From Agrobacterium tumefaciens (lineage in GTDB: Bacteria; Pseudomonadota; Alphaproteobacteria; Rhizobiales; Rhizobiaceae): a stretch of DNA of 64,000 bases. The stretch is taken from contig NZ_JXQV01000012.1 of NCBI RefSeq assembly GCF_000834635.1, positions 339,292-403,291 on the forward strand, given 5' to 3'. Position numbers and translations under genes: made by a program. Of this stretch, positions 26,228 through 35,574 are shown in pieces (the first letter of the stretch is position 1; each line of letters starts with the position of its first letter). The notes beneath the pieces are model-generated. The model was given only the letters and a program-made list of their open reading frames with translations. It made no database searches and had not been told where the DNA came from.

Positions 26228-26318
26228 TGGCGGAGAGGATGGGATTCGAACCCACGATACGCTTTTGACGTATACTCCCTTAGCAGGGGAGCGCCTTCGA
26301 CCACTCGGCCACCTCTCC
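26228..26318 (-). tRNA. tRNA-Ser(GCU)
   Basis: Acceptor stem GGAGAGG/CCTCTCC, T-arm GGGTTCGAATCCC, long variable arm and anticodon stem CTCCC-CTGCTAA-GGGAG, giving anticodon GCT for serine AGC/AGU codons. CCA is encoded at 26228-26230. No integrase or direct repeat of its 3' end was seen nearby. Confidence 0.97.
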
Positions 26319-26825
26319 GGTGCCGCCTGAGTATTGCGTAAAAAAAATGAATGCAAGGCCTTTTCTATAAAGAGATGAAAAAGAGCCATTTCATCCCGCA
26401 TTTTTTGACCCACACACCGGTGCTGCGCATGAATCAGCAAGGATAAGGCAGCAACAGCGGGACCAACGCAGCTGATGTAACTTACGATCAAAGACGTTTA
26501 GTCGATTCTCGATGCGCTCTGAGTCGCGGCGCTTCAGGCCGATGCAGTATAAGTGTCAGATTCGAATGCTATTTTTTAAACTCTCATAAACCTTTGTAGT
26601 CCCGCCAAGCCGGATTGTGTTCTTTTAGCAACATTTTAAAACGAAGCGGACGGGCAAACCTGTCAGAACCAGTATTGGAGATTGCAAGCGCAGCGGGCTT
26701 ACGTATTTTCAACAACGGAAGCGCGGCGGTGGATCGTCCGTTTTCAAGAACACGGGACTGGGGCAGGGAATGCTGTTTTGCAGCAAAAGAACCCAGACCC
26801 TTTTGAAACTTGACTGGAGGTCAAC
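26319..26825 (+). other. Gene-free leader and promoter region of the first porin
   Basis: About 500 bases, A+T-rich in its middle, with no credible open frame. A small hairpin TGCTG-TTTTG-CAGCA lies at 26771-26785, and GGAGG precedes the porin start. A long leader is expected for a highly expressed, RNA-regulated outer membrane protein, but I cannot identify a named element. Confidence 0.4.
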
Positions 26826-27884
26826 ATGAACATTAAGAGCCTTTTGATCGGCTCCGCTGCAGCTCTCGCAGCAGTATCTGGCGCACAGGCTGCAGACGCA
26901 ATCGTCGCAGCTGAGCCAGAAGCACTCGAATACGTTCGCGTTTGCGACGCTTTCGGCACAGGCTTCTTCTACATCCCTGGCACCGAAACCTGCCTGAAGT
27001 TCGGCGGTTACGTTCGTTTCCAGACCGACTTCGGTCGCGACAAGTCCGGCAGATCTGACTGGGATTCGTTCACACGCGCTCAGTTCGAAGTTGACACACG
27101 CACAGACACCGAGCTCGGCGCACTGCGCGGCTTCATCGGCTTCCGTGGCAATGCTGACAACGCTTCTGCTGCGGCAGTTGCTAATTCATCTAACGGCGGT
27201 TCTGCTGTATTCGTAGACCAGGCATTCATCGAGCTCGGCGGCCTGAAGGTCGGTAAGTTCTACAGCTGGTGGGATGATGGTCTCTCTGGTGAAGCTGATG
27301 AGCTGTCTTCCAATGCTCTGTTCAACTCCATCCGTTACAACTACGACGCTGGTGCGTTCACTGTAGGTCTGTCGGTTGACGAGCTTGAAAACGCTGCAAC
27401 TCTGTTCGAGCCTGACAACAACGTTGGTGTAGCAGCGAACGCTAGCTTCAAGGTTGGCGGCGTTAAGGCGGCTCTCCTCGGCGGTTACGATGTAGACAAC
27501 GAAGAAGGCGCTGTTCGCCTGATCGCGACTGCTGAAATCGGTCCTGGCACTCTCGGCCTGGCTGGTGTTTGGGCTTCGGGTTACAACGCTTACTATAACG
27601 AATCCGAGTGGGCTGTTGCTGTTGAGTACGCAGTTAAGGCAACTGAAAAGCTGACTATCACTCCTGGCTTCCAGTACTATGGCAAGGCTGAAGCAATCAC
27701 GATCTCTGATCGCGATTTCGCAGGCGGCGACAAGTGGAAGGCTGGCGTTGCTGCAAAGTACGACATCACCAAGGGTCTGTACGGCATGGTTTCGGTTAAC
27801 TACGAAGACACTTCCGACTTCGTAGGCGCGCAGGCCAATGACGACCAGGTTTCTGGTTTCTTTCGCCTTCAGCGTACATTCTAA
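26826..27884 (+). CDS. ropA: RopA-type outer membrane porin, copy 1
   Basis: General porin of the Rhizobiales (porin family 2), 352 residues. Signal peptide MNIKSLLIGSAAALAAVSGAQA is followed by ADAIVAAEPEALEYVRVCDAFG, then the conserved GTETCLKFGGYVRFQTDFG strand; the two cysteines form a conserved disulfide in the family. The C-terminus ends in FRLQRTF, with the terminal Phe needed for BAM recognition. Codons favour GCT/GCA/GGC and GAA more than neighbours, as in highly expressed genes. A near-identical 5' end is found in copy 2, 296 bases downstream, each with its own terminator. Confidence 0.96.
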   Translation: MNIKSLLIGSAAALAAVSGAQAADAIVAAEPEALEYVRVCDAFGTGFFYIPGTETCLKFGGYVRFQTDFGRDKSGRSDWDSFTRAQFEVDTRTDTELGALRGFIGFRGNADNASAAAVANSSNGGSAVFVDQAFIELGGLKVGKFYSWWDDGLSGEADELSSNALFNSIRYNYDAGAFTVGLSVDELENAATLFEPDNNVGVAANASFKVGGVKAALLGGYDVDNEEGAVRLIATAEIGPGTLGLAGVWASGYNAYYNESEWAVAVEYAVKATEKLTITPGFQYYGKAEAITISDRDFAGGDKWKAGVAAKYDITKGLYGMVSVNYEDTSDFVGAQANDDQVSGFFRLQRTF

Positions 27885-27911
27885 TCTGATCTGACTTCGG
27901 TTAGTGAAGGA

Positions 27912-27940
27912 AAGCCCGGCTCTTGAGCCGGGCTTTTTTG
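27912..27940 (+). terminator. Terminator of porin copy 1
   Basis: AAGCCCGGCT-CTTG-AGCCGGGCTT followed by T6. Confidence 0.95.
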
Positions 27941-28180
27941 TTTTCAGTTCGGTCGGCGCGTACGTTTTAGGCTGGAGGGTCGCATTAATGCCCTGTTAAA
28001 TGTTTGGCGTCACTGCGACCAAGTTGTGACGAAGTTGCAACAGCGTCACGACAATGCCTCATAGTGATTGCTAATAAAAATCTTTCCAGATTGCACGAAT
28101 CTGCCGTTGTGGCTTTAATCACTCCAAGGACAGCAACATTCCCATCCGCTGTTTCCTTCTGATTTGACTTGGAGGTCACC

Positions 28181-29203
28181 ATGAACATTAAGAGCCTTTT
28201 GATCGGCTCCGCTGCCGCTTTCGCAGCAGTATCCGGCGCACAGGCTGCAGACGCAATCGTTGCAGCTGAGCCAGAAGCCCTCGAATACGTTCGCGTTTGC
28301 GACGCTTTCGGCACAGGCTTCTTCTACATTCCAGGCACAGAAACTTGCCTGAAGTTCGGCGGTTACGTTCGCTTCCAGACAGACTTCGGTCCTGATGAAA
28401 AGGGCACGTCTGACTGGGATTCGTTCACGCGCGCTCAGTTCGAAGTTGACACACGCACAGACACCGAACTCGGCGCTCTGCGCGGCTTCATCGGTTTCCG
28501 TGGCAATGCCAACGACGGCTCTGCTGGTGACTCTTCCGTATTCGTTGACCAGGCGTTCATCTCGATTGGTGGCTTGACCGTTGGTAAGGTTTACAGCGAG
28601 TGGGACAACGACCTGAACGGCGAGACAGACATCCTGTCCTCCAACACACTGTTCAATTCGGTTCGTTACACATACGACGCTGGCTCCTTCAACGCGACCT
28701 TGTCTGTTGACGAACTTGAAAACACCTTCTCCACGAGAGACAACAACGTTGGTATTACTGGCGTAGTTGGCGCGAAGTTCGGCGCAGTCACCGCTACGGT
28801 CGTCGGCAGCTATGACACCGACCTCGAAGATGGTGCTGTTCGCGGTATCATTTTTGCTGATGTTGGACCTGGCACACTTGGCCTGTCCGGCGTTTGGGCT
28901 TCCGGCGTTAACGCTTACTACGGCGTTTCCGAATGGGCTGTTGCTGCAGAATATGCAATCAAGGCAACAGACAAGCTGACGATCACGCCAGCTGCTGAAT
29001 ACATCGGCAACCTTTCTGCTCCTCTCGGCACTGATCCAGCTGCTAACGCTGACTTCTCCAGCAACGACGCATGGACAGCTGGTGTTACTGTTGATTACCA
29101 GATCACAGACGGCCTGAAGACAAAGGTTACAGCTAACTACGTTGACGAAGATGCAGCAGACGACCGTGTTGTCGGCTTCGTTCGCCTTCAGCGCGATTTC
29201 TAA
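28181..29203 (+). CDS. ropA: RopA-type outer membrane porin, copy 2
   Basis: A 340-residue paralogue of copy 1. The first 70 or so residues are identical except one (Ala to Phe in the signal peptide), while the later strands and loops diverge widely and loops are shorter. It ends VGFVRLQRDF with the terminal Phe. GGAGG at 28171-28175 sets ATG 28181. The separate leader of about 240 bases and own terminator mean the two copies can be regulated independently. Like copy 1 it shows A/T-ending codons of a highly expressed gene. Confidence 0.96.
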   Translation: MNIKSLLIGSAAAFAAVSGAQAADAIVAAEPEALEYVRVCDAFGTGFFYIPGTETCLKFGGYVRFQTDFGPDEKGTSDWDSFTRAQFEVDTRTDTELGALRGFIGFRGNANDGSAGDSSVFVDQAFISIGGLTVGKVYSEWDNDLNGETDILSSNTLFNSVRYTYDAGSFNATLSVDELENTFSTRDNNVGITGVVGAKFGAVTATVVGSYDTDLEDGAVRGIIFADVGPGTLGLSGVWASGVNAYYGVSEWAVAAEYAIKATDKLTITPAAEYIGNLSAPLGTDPAANADFSSNDAWTAGVTVDYQITDGLKTKVTANYVDEDAADDRVVGFVRLQRDF

Positions 29204-29231
29204 TCTGATTTGACCTTAGGTCATTCAGGAG

Positions 29232-29258
29232 AGCCCGGCTTTAGAGCCGGGCTTTTTC
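29232..29258 (+). terminator. Terminator of porin copy 2
   Basis: AGCCCGGCT-TTAG-AGCCGGGCT followed by TTTTT; the stem is almost the same as that after copy 1, so the duplication included the terminator. Confidence 0.95.
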
Positions 29259-29284
29259 GTTTTGGGCTATCGGGTTCGTAAACG

Positions 29285-29311
29285 AAAAAAAGCGCCGTTG
29301 GAGCGGCGCTT
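29285..29311 (-). terminator. Terminator of the lytic transglycosylase gene
   Basis: AAGCGCCG-TTGGAG... read from the minus strand gives stem AAGCGCCG/CGGCGCTT followed by TTTTTT. It is back-to-back with the porin terminator. Confidence 0.88.
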
Positions 29312-29335
29312 GCTATAGTCTTTATGGCTCTTCAA

Positions 29336-31531
29336 TTACTCAGAGCGACCGTTTCGCAGGTCGGTGACGATGTCTGCTTTCTGTCCGAGGCGGGTTTTGT
29401 AAACCTGGTAGTTCTCCATCACCCGCTGAACATAGTTGCGGGTCTCGGGGAAGGGGATCCGCTCTATCCAGTCAACCACATCATCAATAGGTTTACCACG
29501 GGGGTCGCCGTAGCGGTTGATCCATTCCGGAACGCGTTTCGGGCCTGCATTATAGGCAATGAAGGTCAGAATGTATGATCCGCCGAAGCTGTCTATCTGC
29601 TCTCCCAGATAATGTGCACCGAGCGTAGCGTTGTAGCCTGCATCTGTTGTCAGTTTGGCTTGCGTGAAATCCATTCCGTGACGGCTGGCCACACCTTGCG
29701 CGGTGCCCGGCAAGAGCTGAAGCAGCCCACGAGCGTTGGCCGGTGATACGGCTGCGGGGTTGAACGCGCTTTCCTGTCTGGCAATGGCATAGGCAAGCGC
29801 CATGCCGGAGCCGGAAATATTAGCAGTGCCGGGAATGACACCGAGCGGGTAGGCGAGGGCTGCCGCATCGATCCCGCGCCCAAAGGCGGTTTTCCCGATC
29901 TGCAGCGAAACCTGATGGTTGTTGTTCTTCTCGGCGCGTGTGGCGAGAATTGCCAGTTCGCCGGGGCTGTCGATCTGCTCGGCCAATGCGCGGTAAAGGC
30001 TGTCCGCCCGCCAACTATAGCCTGCGGCCTCAAGTCGTTCGATGGCGCGCACGGCTTCGCGGGCTGCGAAGTGCTGACGGTCGGCATCATCAGGCGAAGG
30101 GTAGGTGACATTGATGGTCGTCGCACCTATCCGAGCTGCGGCCAGTTGCCCGTAAAATGTACCCGGAAATGCAGCTGACTTGTTGAAATATTCGCTCGCA
30201 TTGCCTGGCCCTCCGGCCTCTGCGGCGCGGCCCAGCCAATAATAGGCTCGGGAAGCGGACAGTGGGCGGTTCGATGTGTCCAGCAGGGCTGTGAAATGCT
30301 TTGCCGCAGATGTCGGATCTTGTAAGGCGCGCAGCGCATACCAACCCGCATGAAACTCGGCATCGGCAATATCAACGGGTGAAGTGGCTGCGTGATGAGA
30401 GACGATGTCGTAGGCTTGCGCAAACTGGCCAAGATCGGCCAGTCCACGCGCCACAATCCGGCGCTCATTCCACCATTCGCCCGGATTGACGAGTTTTGCC
30501 GGATCCTTGGGCGCCTGCGCCAGAAGCTTTGCTGCATCCTCGTATTTCTGTTGATGACGCAGCTGTTCGATACGCGCAAACAGGAAGGCGGGGTCGTTGC
30601 GGGCTGCTCCTTTGATGGCATTCAACGCAGCGGTTGCGTTTTTGCCTCCCTGCAAAACGGCGGCCCACGCCGTGTATAAATCCTGCGCCTTGCCCAGATC
30701 ACCAAAGCGTTTGGCTTGGCTGACACGGCTGCGATACATCAGAAAATCCATCCGCGCCTTATGTTCGGCGGCGGACAGGAATGTGGGAAACTCAGCGATG
30801 ATGCGATCTTCAAGGGCTGTATCCATACCCTCGTTGACCCATAGGGATTGGATGAGCTGTTTTGCTCGGGTGCTGTTGCCGGTGGCGGTCAAGGCGCGCG
30901 CCAGTGCAAGCGTGCCTTCGGGTGTCTCGGGTGCACTCACGCCGAAATAGCTGATGATCTCGGTGGAGGGCGGATTTTCCCGCAACATGGCGCGTTCTGC
31001 GTTGGCCCTGAATGTGGCGGTGCCAGGCCAGCCGCTCAGTTCGGTTTGCGCCTTTGCAATCTCGCTGGAGGAAACGTCTTTCTGGCCGGAAACGCCAATC
31101 GCCCATGTTAGAATATGGCGGTCGATGTTTGTAGTGGGCAGGGCGTCGCGGATGGATATGGCGCGCAGGGCATCACGGCGTGATAGCGCATCGAGCCCCG
31201 ACTTCAGATCTGAAACATCAAGAGGTGCGTTTGGACGAGGAATGGAGCCGGTGACTTCGGGTGACGCAAGCGGAAAGGGTGCGACAGTTGGCGCATTCGG
31301 TTTGACATAGGGAAGGGGAAGAGGTGCACCCTCTTGGGCAGGGCCCGCCCATGCGCTCCAAACGGTTGCCGCGAGACCGGCGGCCATCAGGCCAAAAGCT
31401 GCTTTTTTCATTCCACTACTCGTCTTCGTGAAACTGCGGGCTTGCGCCACGGCGGGTTTTCTCTCGCCGATCACGGCAAAAGGATTGGTTGGTTCTTCGG
31501 CTCTTCGTCTTGTCGAATTCATGCCTTCCAT
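29336..31531 (-). CDS. Soluble-type lytic transglycosylase (SLT family 1)
   Basis: Cleaves peptidoglycan glycan strands with formation of 1,6-anhydromuramic acid. The 731-residue protein has an N-terminal segment of about 40 residues then a hydrophobic helix (KKAAFGLMAAGLAATVWSAWA), a long alpha-superhelical U-domain, and a C-terminal SLT domain with the catalytic Glu in IARQESAFNPAAVSPANARGLLQLLPGTA and the LTFIAYNAGPKRV motif. The start is uncertain: 31531, 31522 and 31411 are all possible, and none has a strong ribosome binding site; the last would give a normal signal peptide at the N-terminus. It diverges from dapA across about 260 bases. Confidence 0.9.
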   Translation of the reverse strand: MEGMNSTRRRAEEPTNPFAVIGERKPAVAQARSFTKTSSGMKKAAFGLMAAGLAATVWSAWAGPAQEGAPLPLPYVKPNAPTVAPFPLASPEVTGSIPRPNAPLDVSDLKSGLDALSRRDALRAISIRDALPTTNIDRHILTWAIGVSGQKDVSSSEIAKAQTELSGWPGTATFRANAERAMLRENPPSTEIISYFGVSAPETPEGTLALARALTATGNSTRAKQLIQSLWVNEGMDTALEDRIIAEFPTFLSAAEHKARMDFLMYRSRVSQAKRFGDLGKAQDLYTAWAAVLQGGKNATAALNAIKGAARNDPAFLFARIEQLRHQQKYEDAAKLLAQAPKDPAKLVNPGEWWNERRIVARGLADLGQFAQAYDIVSHHAATSPVDIADAEFHAGWYALRALQDPTSAAKHFTALLDTSNRPLSASRAYYWLGRAAEAGGPGNASEYFNKSAAFPGTFYGQLAAARIGATTINVTYPSPDDADRQHFAAREAVRAIERLEAAGYSWRADSLYRALAEQIDSPGELAILATRAEKNNNHQVSLQIGKTAFGRGIDAAALAYPLGVIPGTANISGSGMALAYAIARQESAFNPAAVSPANARGLLQLLPGTAQGVASRHGMDFTQAKLTTDAGYNATLGAHYLGEQIDSFGGSYILTFIAYNAGPKRVPEWINRYGDPRGKPIDDVVDWIERIPFPETRNYVQRVMENYQVYKTRLGQKADIVTDLRNGRSE

Positions 31532-31793
31532 TAGGTGCTTTCAGCATTAACAGAACCTTAATCCAACCCTGCGGGTGCGATCAAATTTAGGTCAGCGAAG
31601 GTGTTTGGCGCATCTGCCACCTCATATGATGACGAGGGGGCATCATCGCCAGATGCTTTGAAACTATTTGCAATTTGAAAGCCAAAAGGCGCTTTTATGC
31701 GCTTGTCGGTCGCTTAACCCCACACTAATGTGACATCGTTTTAATCTTGGAATGCGGCTGAAGCATGGACTGGCTCGCCGCAAGGAGTTTTGC

Positions 31794-32678
31794 ATGTTCA
31801 AGGGATCCATTCCCGCCCTCATTACGCCGTTCACCGCGCAAGGTGCCGTGGACGAAGCCGCGTTTGCCGCCCATGTGGAGTGGCAGATTGCTGAAGGCAG
31901 CAACGGCCTCGTGCCTGTCGGAACCACGGGGGAATCTCCAACCCTGTCCCATGACGAGCATAAGCGCGTCGTTGAACTGTGTGTTGAAATAGCGGGTAAA
32001 CGGGTTCCGGTCATTGCTGGCGCAGGCTCCAACAACACGCGCGAAGCGATAGAGCTTGGTCTGCATGCGCAGGAAGTGGGCGCCGATGCGCTGCTGGTGG
32101 TGACGCCTTACTACAACAAGCCAACGCAGAAGGGCCTTTTCGCGCACTTCTCTGCGATTGCCAAAGCTGTGACACTACCGATCGTGATCTACAACATTCC
32201 GCCCCGTTCCGTTGTCGATATGACACCGGAAACCATGGGCGCACTGGTCAAGGCGCATAAAAACATCATCGGTGTGAAGGATGCGACAGGCAAGCTTGAT
32301 CGCGTATCCGAACAGCGCATTACCTGCGGTACGGACTTCGTTCAGCTCTCGGGTGAAGATGGTACGGCGCTGGGCTTTAACGCTCATGGCGGTGTTGGCT
32401 GTATTTCTGTAACGGCCAATGTTGCGCCGCGCCTGTGTGCGGAGTTCCAGGCGGCAATGATGGCTGGTGACTATGCGCTTGCGCTGGAGTATCAGGATCG
32501 TTTGATGCCTTTGCACAGGGCAATCTTCCTTGAGCCCGGTGTTTGCGGCACGAAATACGCGCTGTCGCGTACCCGCGATGGAAATCGCAAGGTCCGCTCA
32601 CCGCTGATGGATACGCTGGAGCCAGCAACGGAAGCGGCCATTGATGCGGCGCTGAAACATGCAGGCTTGATCAACTGA
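31794..32678 (+). CDS. dapA: 4-Hydroxy-tetrahydrodipicolinate synthase
   Basis: Condenses pyruvate with aspartate semialdehyde in lysine and diaminopimelate synthesis. The 294-residue TIM barrel shows GTTGESPTL with the proton-relay Thr, the IYNIPPRS motif with catalytic Tyr and substrate Arg, and the Schiff-base lysine in GVKDATG. AAGGAG precedes ATG 31794; the longer frame is rejected. smpB follows after about 105 bases on the same strand, a conserved pairing in rhizobia. Confidence 0.98.
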   Translation: MFKGSIPALITPFTAQGAVDEAAFAAHVEWQIAEGSNGLVPVGTTGESPTLSHDEHKRVVELCVEIAGKRVPVIAGAGSNNTREAIELGLHAQEVGADALLVVTPYYNKPTQKGLFAHFSAIAKAVTLPIVIYNIPPRSVVDMTPETMGALVKAHKNIIGVKDATGKLDRVSEQRITCGTDFVQLSGEDGTALGFNAHGGVGCISVTANVAPRLCAEFQAAMMAGDYALALEYQDRLMPLHRAIFLEPGVCGTKYALSRTRDGNRKVRSPLMDTLEPATEAAIDAALKHAGLIN

Positions 32679-32784
32679 AGGCAAACGAAGGTGCGCTGCT
32701 GAAAGCGCATCTTCACTTTTGGCAGTTTGATCACTACATAAGGCCGACCGCAGATGAATGCGGGCGAATGAAACGGATTGAGAA

Positions 32785-33270
32785 ATGGCCCCCAAAGGCA
32801 GTCAACGTGTCGTCAACAAGATCGTTGCGGAAAACCGCAAGGCTCGGTTCAATTATGAAATCCTCGATACTTACGAGGCTGGCATCGTTTTGACTGGCAC
32901 GGAGGTCAAATCCCTGCGCGAGGGAAAGGCAAATATTGCCGAATCCTACGCATCGGATGAGGGCAACGAAATCTGGCTCATCAACTCGCATTTGCCGGAA
33001 TATTTGCAGGCGAACCGCTTCAACCACGAGCCACGCCGCCGTCGCAAGCTGCTTTTGTCCAAGCGCGAAATCAATCGCATGCGCGTGGGCATTAACCGCG
33101 AGGGCATGACGCTTGTGCCGTTGAAAATCTATTTCAACGAAAAGGGCCGTGCGAAGCTTGAGCTGGCAATCGCCAAGGGCAAGAAGCTGCACGACAAGCG
33201 CGAGACGGAGAAGGAACGTGACTGGAACCGCCAGAAATCACGTATCCTGAAGGGCAGCGGCGCAAACTGA
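32785..33270 (+). CDS. smpB: SsrA-binding protein SmpB
   Basis: Partner of tmRNA in rescuing stalled ribosomes. The 161-residue protein has [18 protein letters not shown] at the N-terminus, [28 protein letters not shown], and the basic C-terminal tail [15 protein letters not shown] that enters the mRNA channel. Length is standard. No tmRNA gene was seen in the window. Confidence 0.98.
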   Translation: MAPKGSQRVVNKIVAENRKARFNYEILDTYEAGIVLTGTEVKSLREGKANIAESYASDEGNEIWLINSHLPEYLQANRFNHEPRRRRKLLLSKREINRMRVGINREGMTLVPLKIYFNEKGRAKLELAIAKGKKLHDKRETEKERDWNRQKSRILKGSGAN

Positions 33271-33304
33271 TTTTTAAAACGTCTTCATGAATGAGGTTGG
33301 GCGA

Positions 33305-35341
33305 TTACTCGCCCAATTCCATGACAAGCGATAGCGGTGCGCGGAATGTCGCGATCAGGCCGCTCGGCGTAAAATTCTTCTCCACGTCACCTGTTCCGGC
33401 AATACCCATGCGGATGAGGCGGGAACCAAAGCCCCTGCGCTCAGGCTCCGCTGCGGGCGGTCCGCCTTTCTCTTCCCATTTGAGGGTGAGAATCGGTTTT
33501 TCAGAATCATCCGAGACGTGCCAGCTGATATCCACCTGACCAGCATCTGTGGATAGCGCACCATATTTGATGGCATTCGTGCCAAGTTCATGCAGCAAAA
33601 GCGACAGAGACAATCCGGCCTTAGGCCCGAGCGGAACCTCGGGGCCAGACATGATGACCTTTCCATCACCCGCATGAAGATGCATGACGCGGCCGATGAC
33701 TTCACGAAGCCGCGCTGTCGACCAGGATTGCTGCAACAGCACATTATGGGCGGAACTGAGCGCCTGGAGCCGGCCATTGAAGGCGGCAACGGCTTCTTTT
33801 TCCGTCACGTTTCGAAGCGTCTGCGCGGCAATGGCCTGCACAATCGACAGCGTATTCTTCAAGCGGTGGCTGAGTTCCTGATTGAGAATCCGCTGCTCTG
33901 ATTCAGCATTGATGCGGGCAATCGCGGCATAGGCACGGTCTGCCACACCCCACGCGAAATCCAGTTCCAGCTTGCTCCAGAAGCGCGGCTTGGCATCATG
34001 CGCAAACAGAATGCCAACCAAAGCGCCGCGATCCACAATCGGCACTTTGACAAAGGAACGAACACCCATGGCGGCATAAGAGCCGGTGTCTTCGTCCAGC
34101 CAGCTGGCGGCGTTGATATTCGGCACGGCCAGCGTATCGCCGATTTCGAGCCGCCGGATCGTCGCCTGAAAATCACTTAAAGTGTGATGCCCTGCAATCG
34201 TTTCAGTGCCTGGCGCAAGCCAGTTGAACTCGACAAACAGGCTGTTCGTCGCACTGTTGACCGTCAAATATCCTGCGCGCTTGACGCCAAGGCCATCCGC
34301 CAGAATCTCGGATGTGATGCGGGAGATATCTTCCACCGTCTTGCCCGCACGCAACCTGTCGCCCAAGGTTAGCAATGAGGCAATGCGGGCATCCTTGCGT
34401 TTTGAATCGGTAATGTCGATCACAACGCCGATCATCTTCACCGGCACGCCGCGATCATCCATGATGAACTGCGCACGGCGCGCCACCCAACGCACACGTT
34501 GGTCATTGCCGCGGCGGACACGATACTCAACGCTGAGCGGCGCCATGGCTGTATTGCGGTTGGTCGTGTCGGATGCTGTCTTTCGGTCGGCATCGATAAT
34601 CAGATTTTGAAACACGGAAGCATGATAGTTGGGCTGTTCAGGCACGCCAAAAATGCGGCAGAACTCGTCCGAAACAATCATCTCGTCCGTCGCAATATCG
34701 ATTTCGAATATGCCGATCTGACCGGCATCATGGGCCGCTTTCGAGCGGGCATCCTTGACGCGGAGCTCCTCGTTTTTCGCGCCCACCCGGCTGACACGCA
34801 GTTGTCGCCTCGCCGAAAGGCGTCGCTCGAGCGTGAGGTCATATGACATTGTCTGAAGCGTGCGGCGCAATTCGAGATGCGACATGACCTGCCGCGCAAG
34901 GCCCTCCAACGCAGCTTTTTGCGCATTTGTAAGCTGCTTGGGCTCATGTCCAAGCACGCAAACCGTGCCGATAGGAAGGCCATCATCCGACTTCAAAAGC
35001 ACGCCGGCGTAAAACCGAATATGGGGTGTGCCCGTAACAAGCGGGTTGTTTTCAAAACGCGGGTCTTTGGTCGCGTCGGGAACGATCAGAAAGTCATTTT
35101 CAAGAATGGCTCGCGCACAGAAGGAGGTATCCAGCGGCGTCTCACGCACGCCCAGACCAACCTCCGCCTTGAAAAACTGCCGGTCTTCACCAATCAAGTT
35201 GATGACAGAGATGGGCGTGTCGCAAATCGTGGATGCCAGCAGCGCCAAGTCATCGAAATCCTGCTCGCGCGGCGTATCAAGGACGTTGTAGCTATCCAAT
35301 GCGGCCAAACGGCGCTGTTCTTTAGAAGCAAGACCTTCCAT
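33305..35341 (-). CDS. HWE histidine kinase with GAF-PAS-GAF sensory domains
   Basis: A 678-residue soluble sensor kinase without membrane helices. An N-terminal GAF domain (about 20-165: ISVINLIGEDRQFFKAEVGL, then LDTSFCARAIL), a PAS domain with PAC segment (about 205-320), a second GAF (about 330-470), and an HWE kinase core. Its dimerisation helix holds the phospho-accepting His in NQELSHRLKNTLSIVQAIA; the N-box HELGTNAIKYGALS and the KWEE of the WxE motif are the HWE hallmarks. GAF domains could bind bilins, haem or nucleotides. No cognate regulator is adjacent; the lone receiver at 45822 is a possible target (inference). Confidence 0.92.
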   Translation of the reverse strand: MEGLASKEQRRLAALDSYNVLDTPREQDFDDLALLASTICDTPISVINLIGEDRQFFKAEVGLGVRETPLDTSFCARAILENDFLIVPDATKDPRFENNPLVTGTPHIRFYAGVLLKSDDGLPIGTVCVLGHEPKQLTNAQKAALEGLARQVMSHLELRRTLQTMSYDLTLERRLSARRQLRVSRVGAKNEELRVKDARSKAAHDAGQIGIFEIDIATDEMIVSDEFCRIFGVPEQPNYHASVFQNLIIDADRKTASDTTNRNTAMAPLSVEYRVRRGNDQRVRWVARRAQFIMDDRGVPVKMIGVVIDITDSKRKDARIASLLTLGDRLRAGKTVEDISRITSEILADGLGVKRAGYLTVNSATNSLFVEFNWLAPGTETIAGHHTLSDFQATIRRLEIGDTLAVPNINAASWLDEDTGSYAAMGVRSFVKVPIVDRGALVGILFAHDAKPRFWSKLELDFAWGVADRAYAAIARINAESEQRILNQELSHRLKNTLSIVQAIAAQTLRNVTEKEAVAAFNGRLQALSSAHNVLLQQSWSTARLREVIGRVMHLHAGDGKVIMSGPEVPLGPKAGLSLSLLLHELGTNAIKYGALSTDAGQVDISWHVSDDSEKPILTLKWEEKGGPPAAEPERRGFGSRLIRMGIAGTGDVEKNFTPSGLIATFRAPLSLVMELGE

Positions 35342-35506
35342 GGGACCTTAATAAAATAAAATGCAATTTTGCGTCGGCTCGATGCGCCCGCTCTCCGCTT
35401 CATTTGTTACATTAATTCATTCATTAACATAAGAAAAAAAACGTTTTGCTCACGTTTTGCGCTTGGTTTCTGACAAGATCCGCCAGCAGGCGTGCCTGAA
35501 ACGCAA

Positions 35507-35544
35507 AAGCGCCCATGCGGTGTACGAATACCGCATGGGCGCTT
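35507..35544 (-). terminator. Long hairpin after the chemoreceptor gene
   Basis: Perfect 15-base-pair stem AAGCGCCCATGCGGT with its complement around an eight-base loop, followed on the minus strand by TTTTGCGTTT. It lies 30 bases past the stop. Confidence 0.85.
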
Positions 35545-35574
35545 GGTGATATCTCACCGAAAATTGCGTGCCAA

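Noticed and set aside
26228..26318. tRNA-Ser as an integration site of a mobile island
   Set aside because: No integrase, transposase or repeat of the tRNA 3' end was found on either side; neighbours are typical chromosomal genes.
33297..33316. TTGGGCGA-TTAC-TCGCCCAA hairpin as a terminator for smpB
   Set aside because: It overlaps the last codons of the convergent HWE kinase gene and has no T-run on either side, so I did not annotate it as a terminator.
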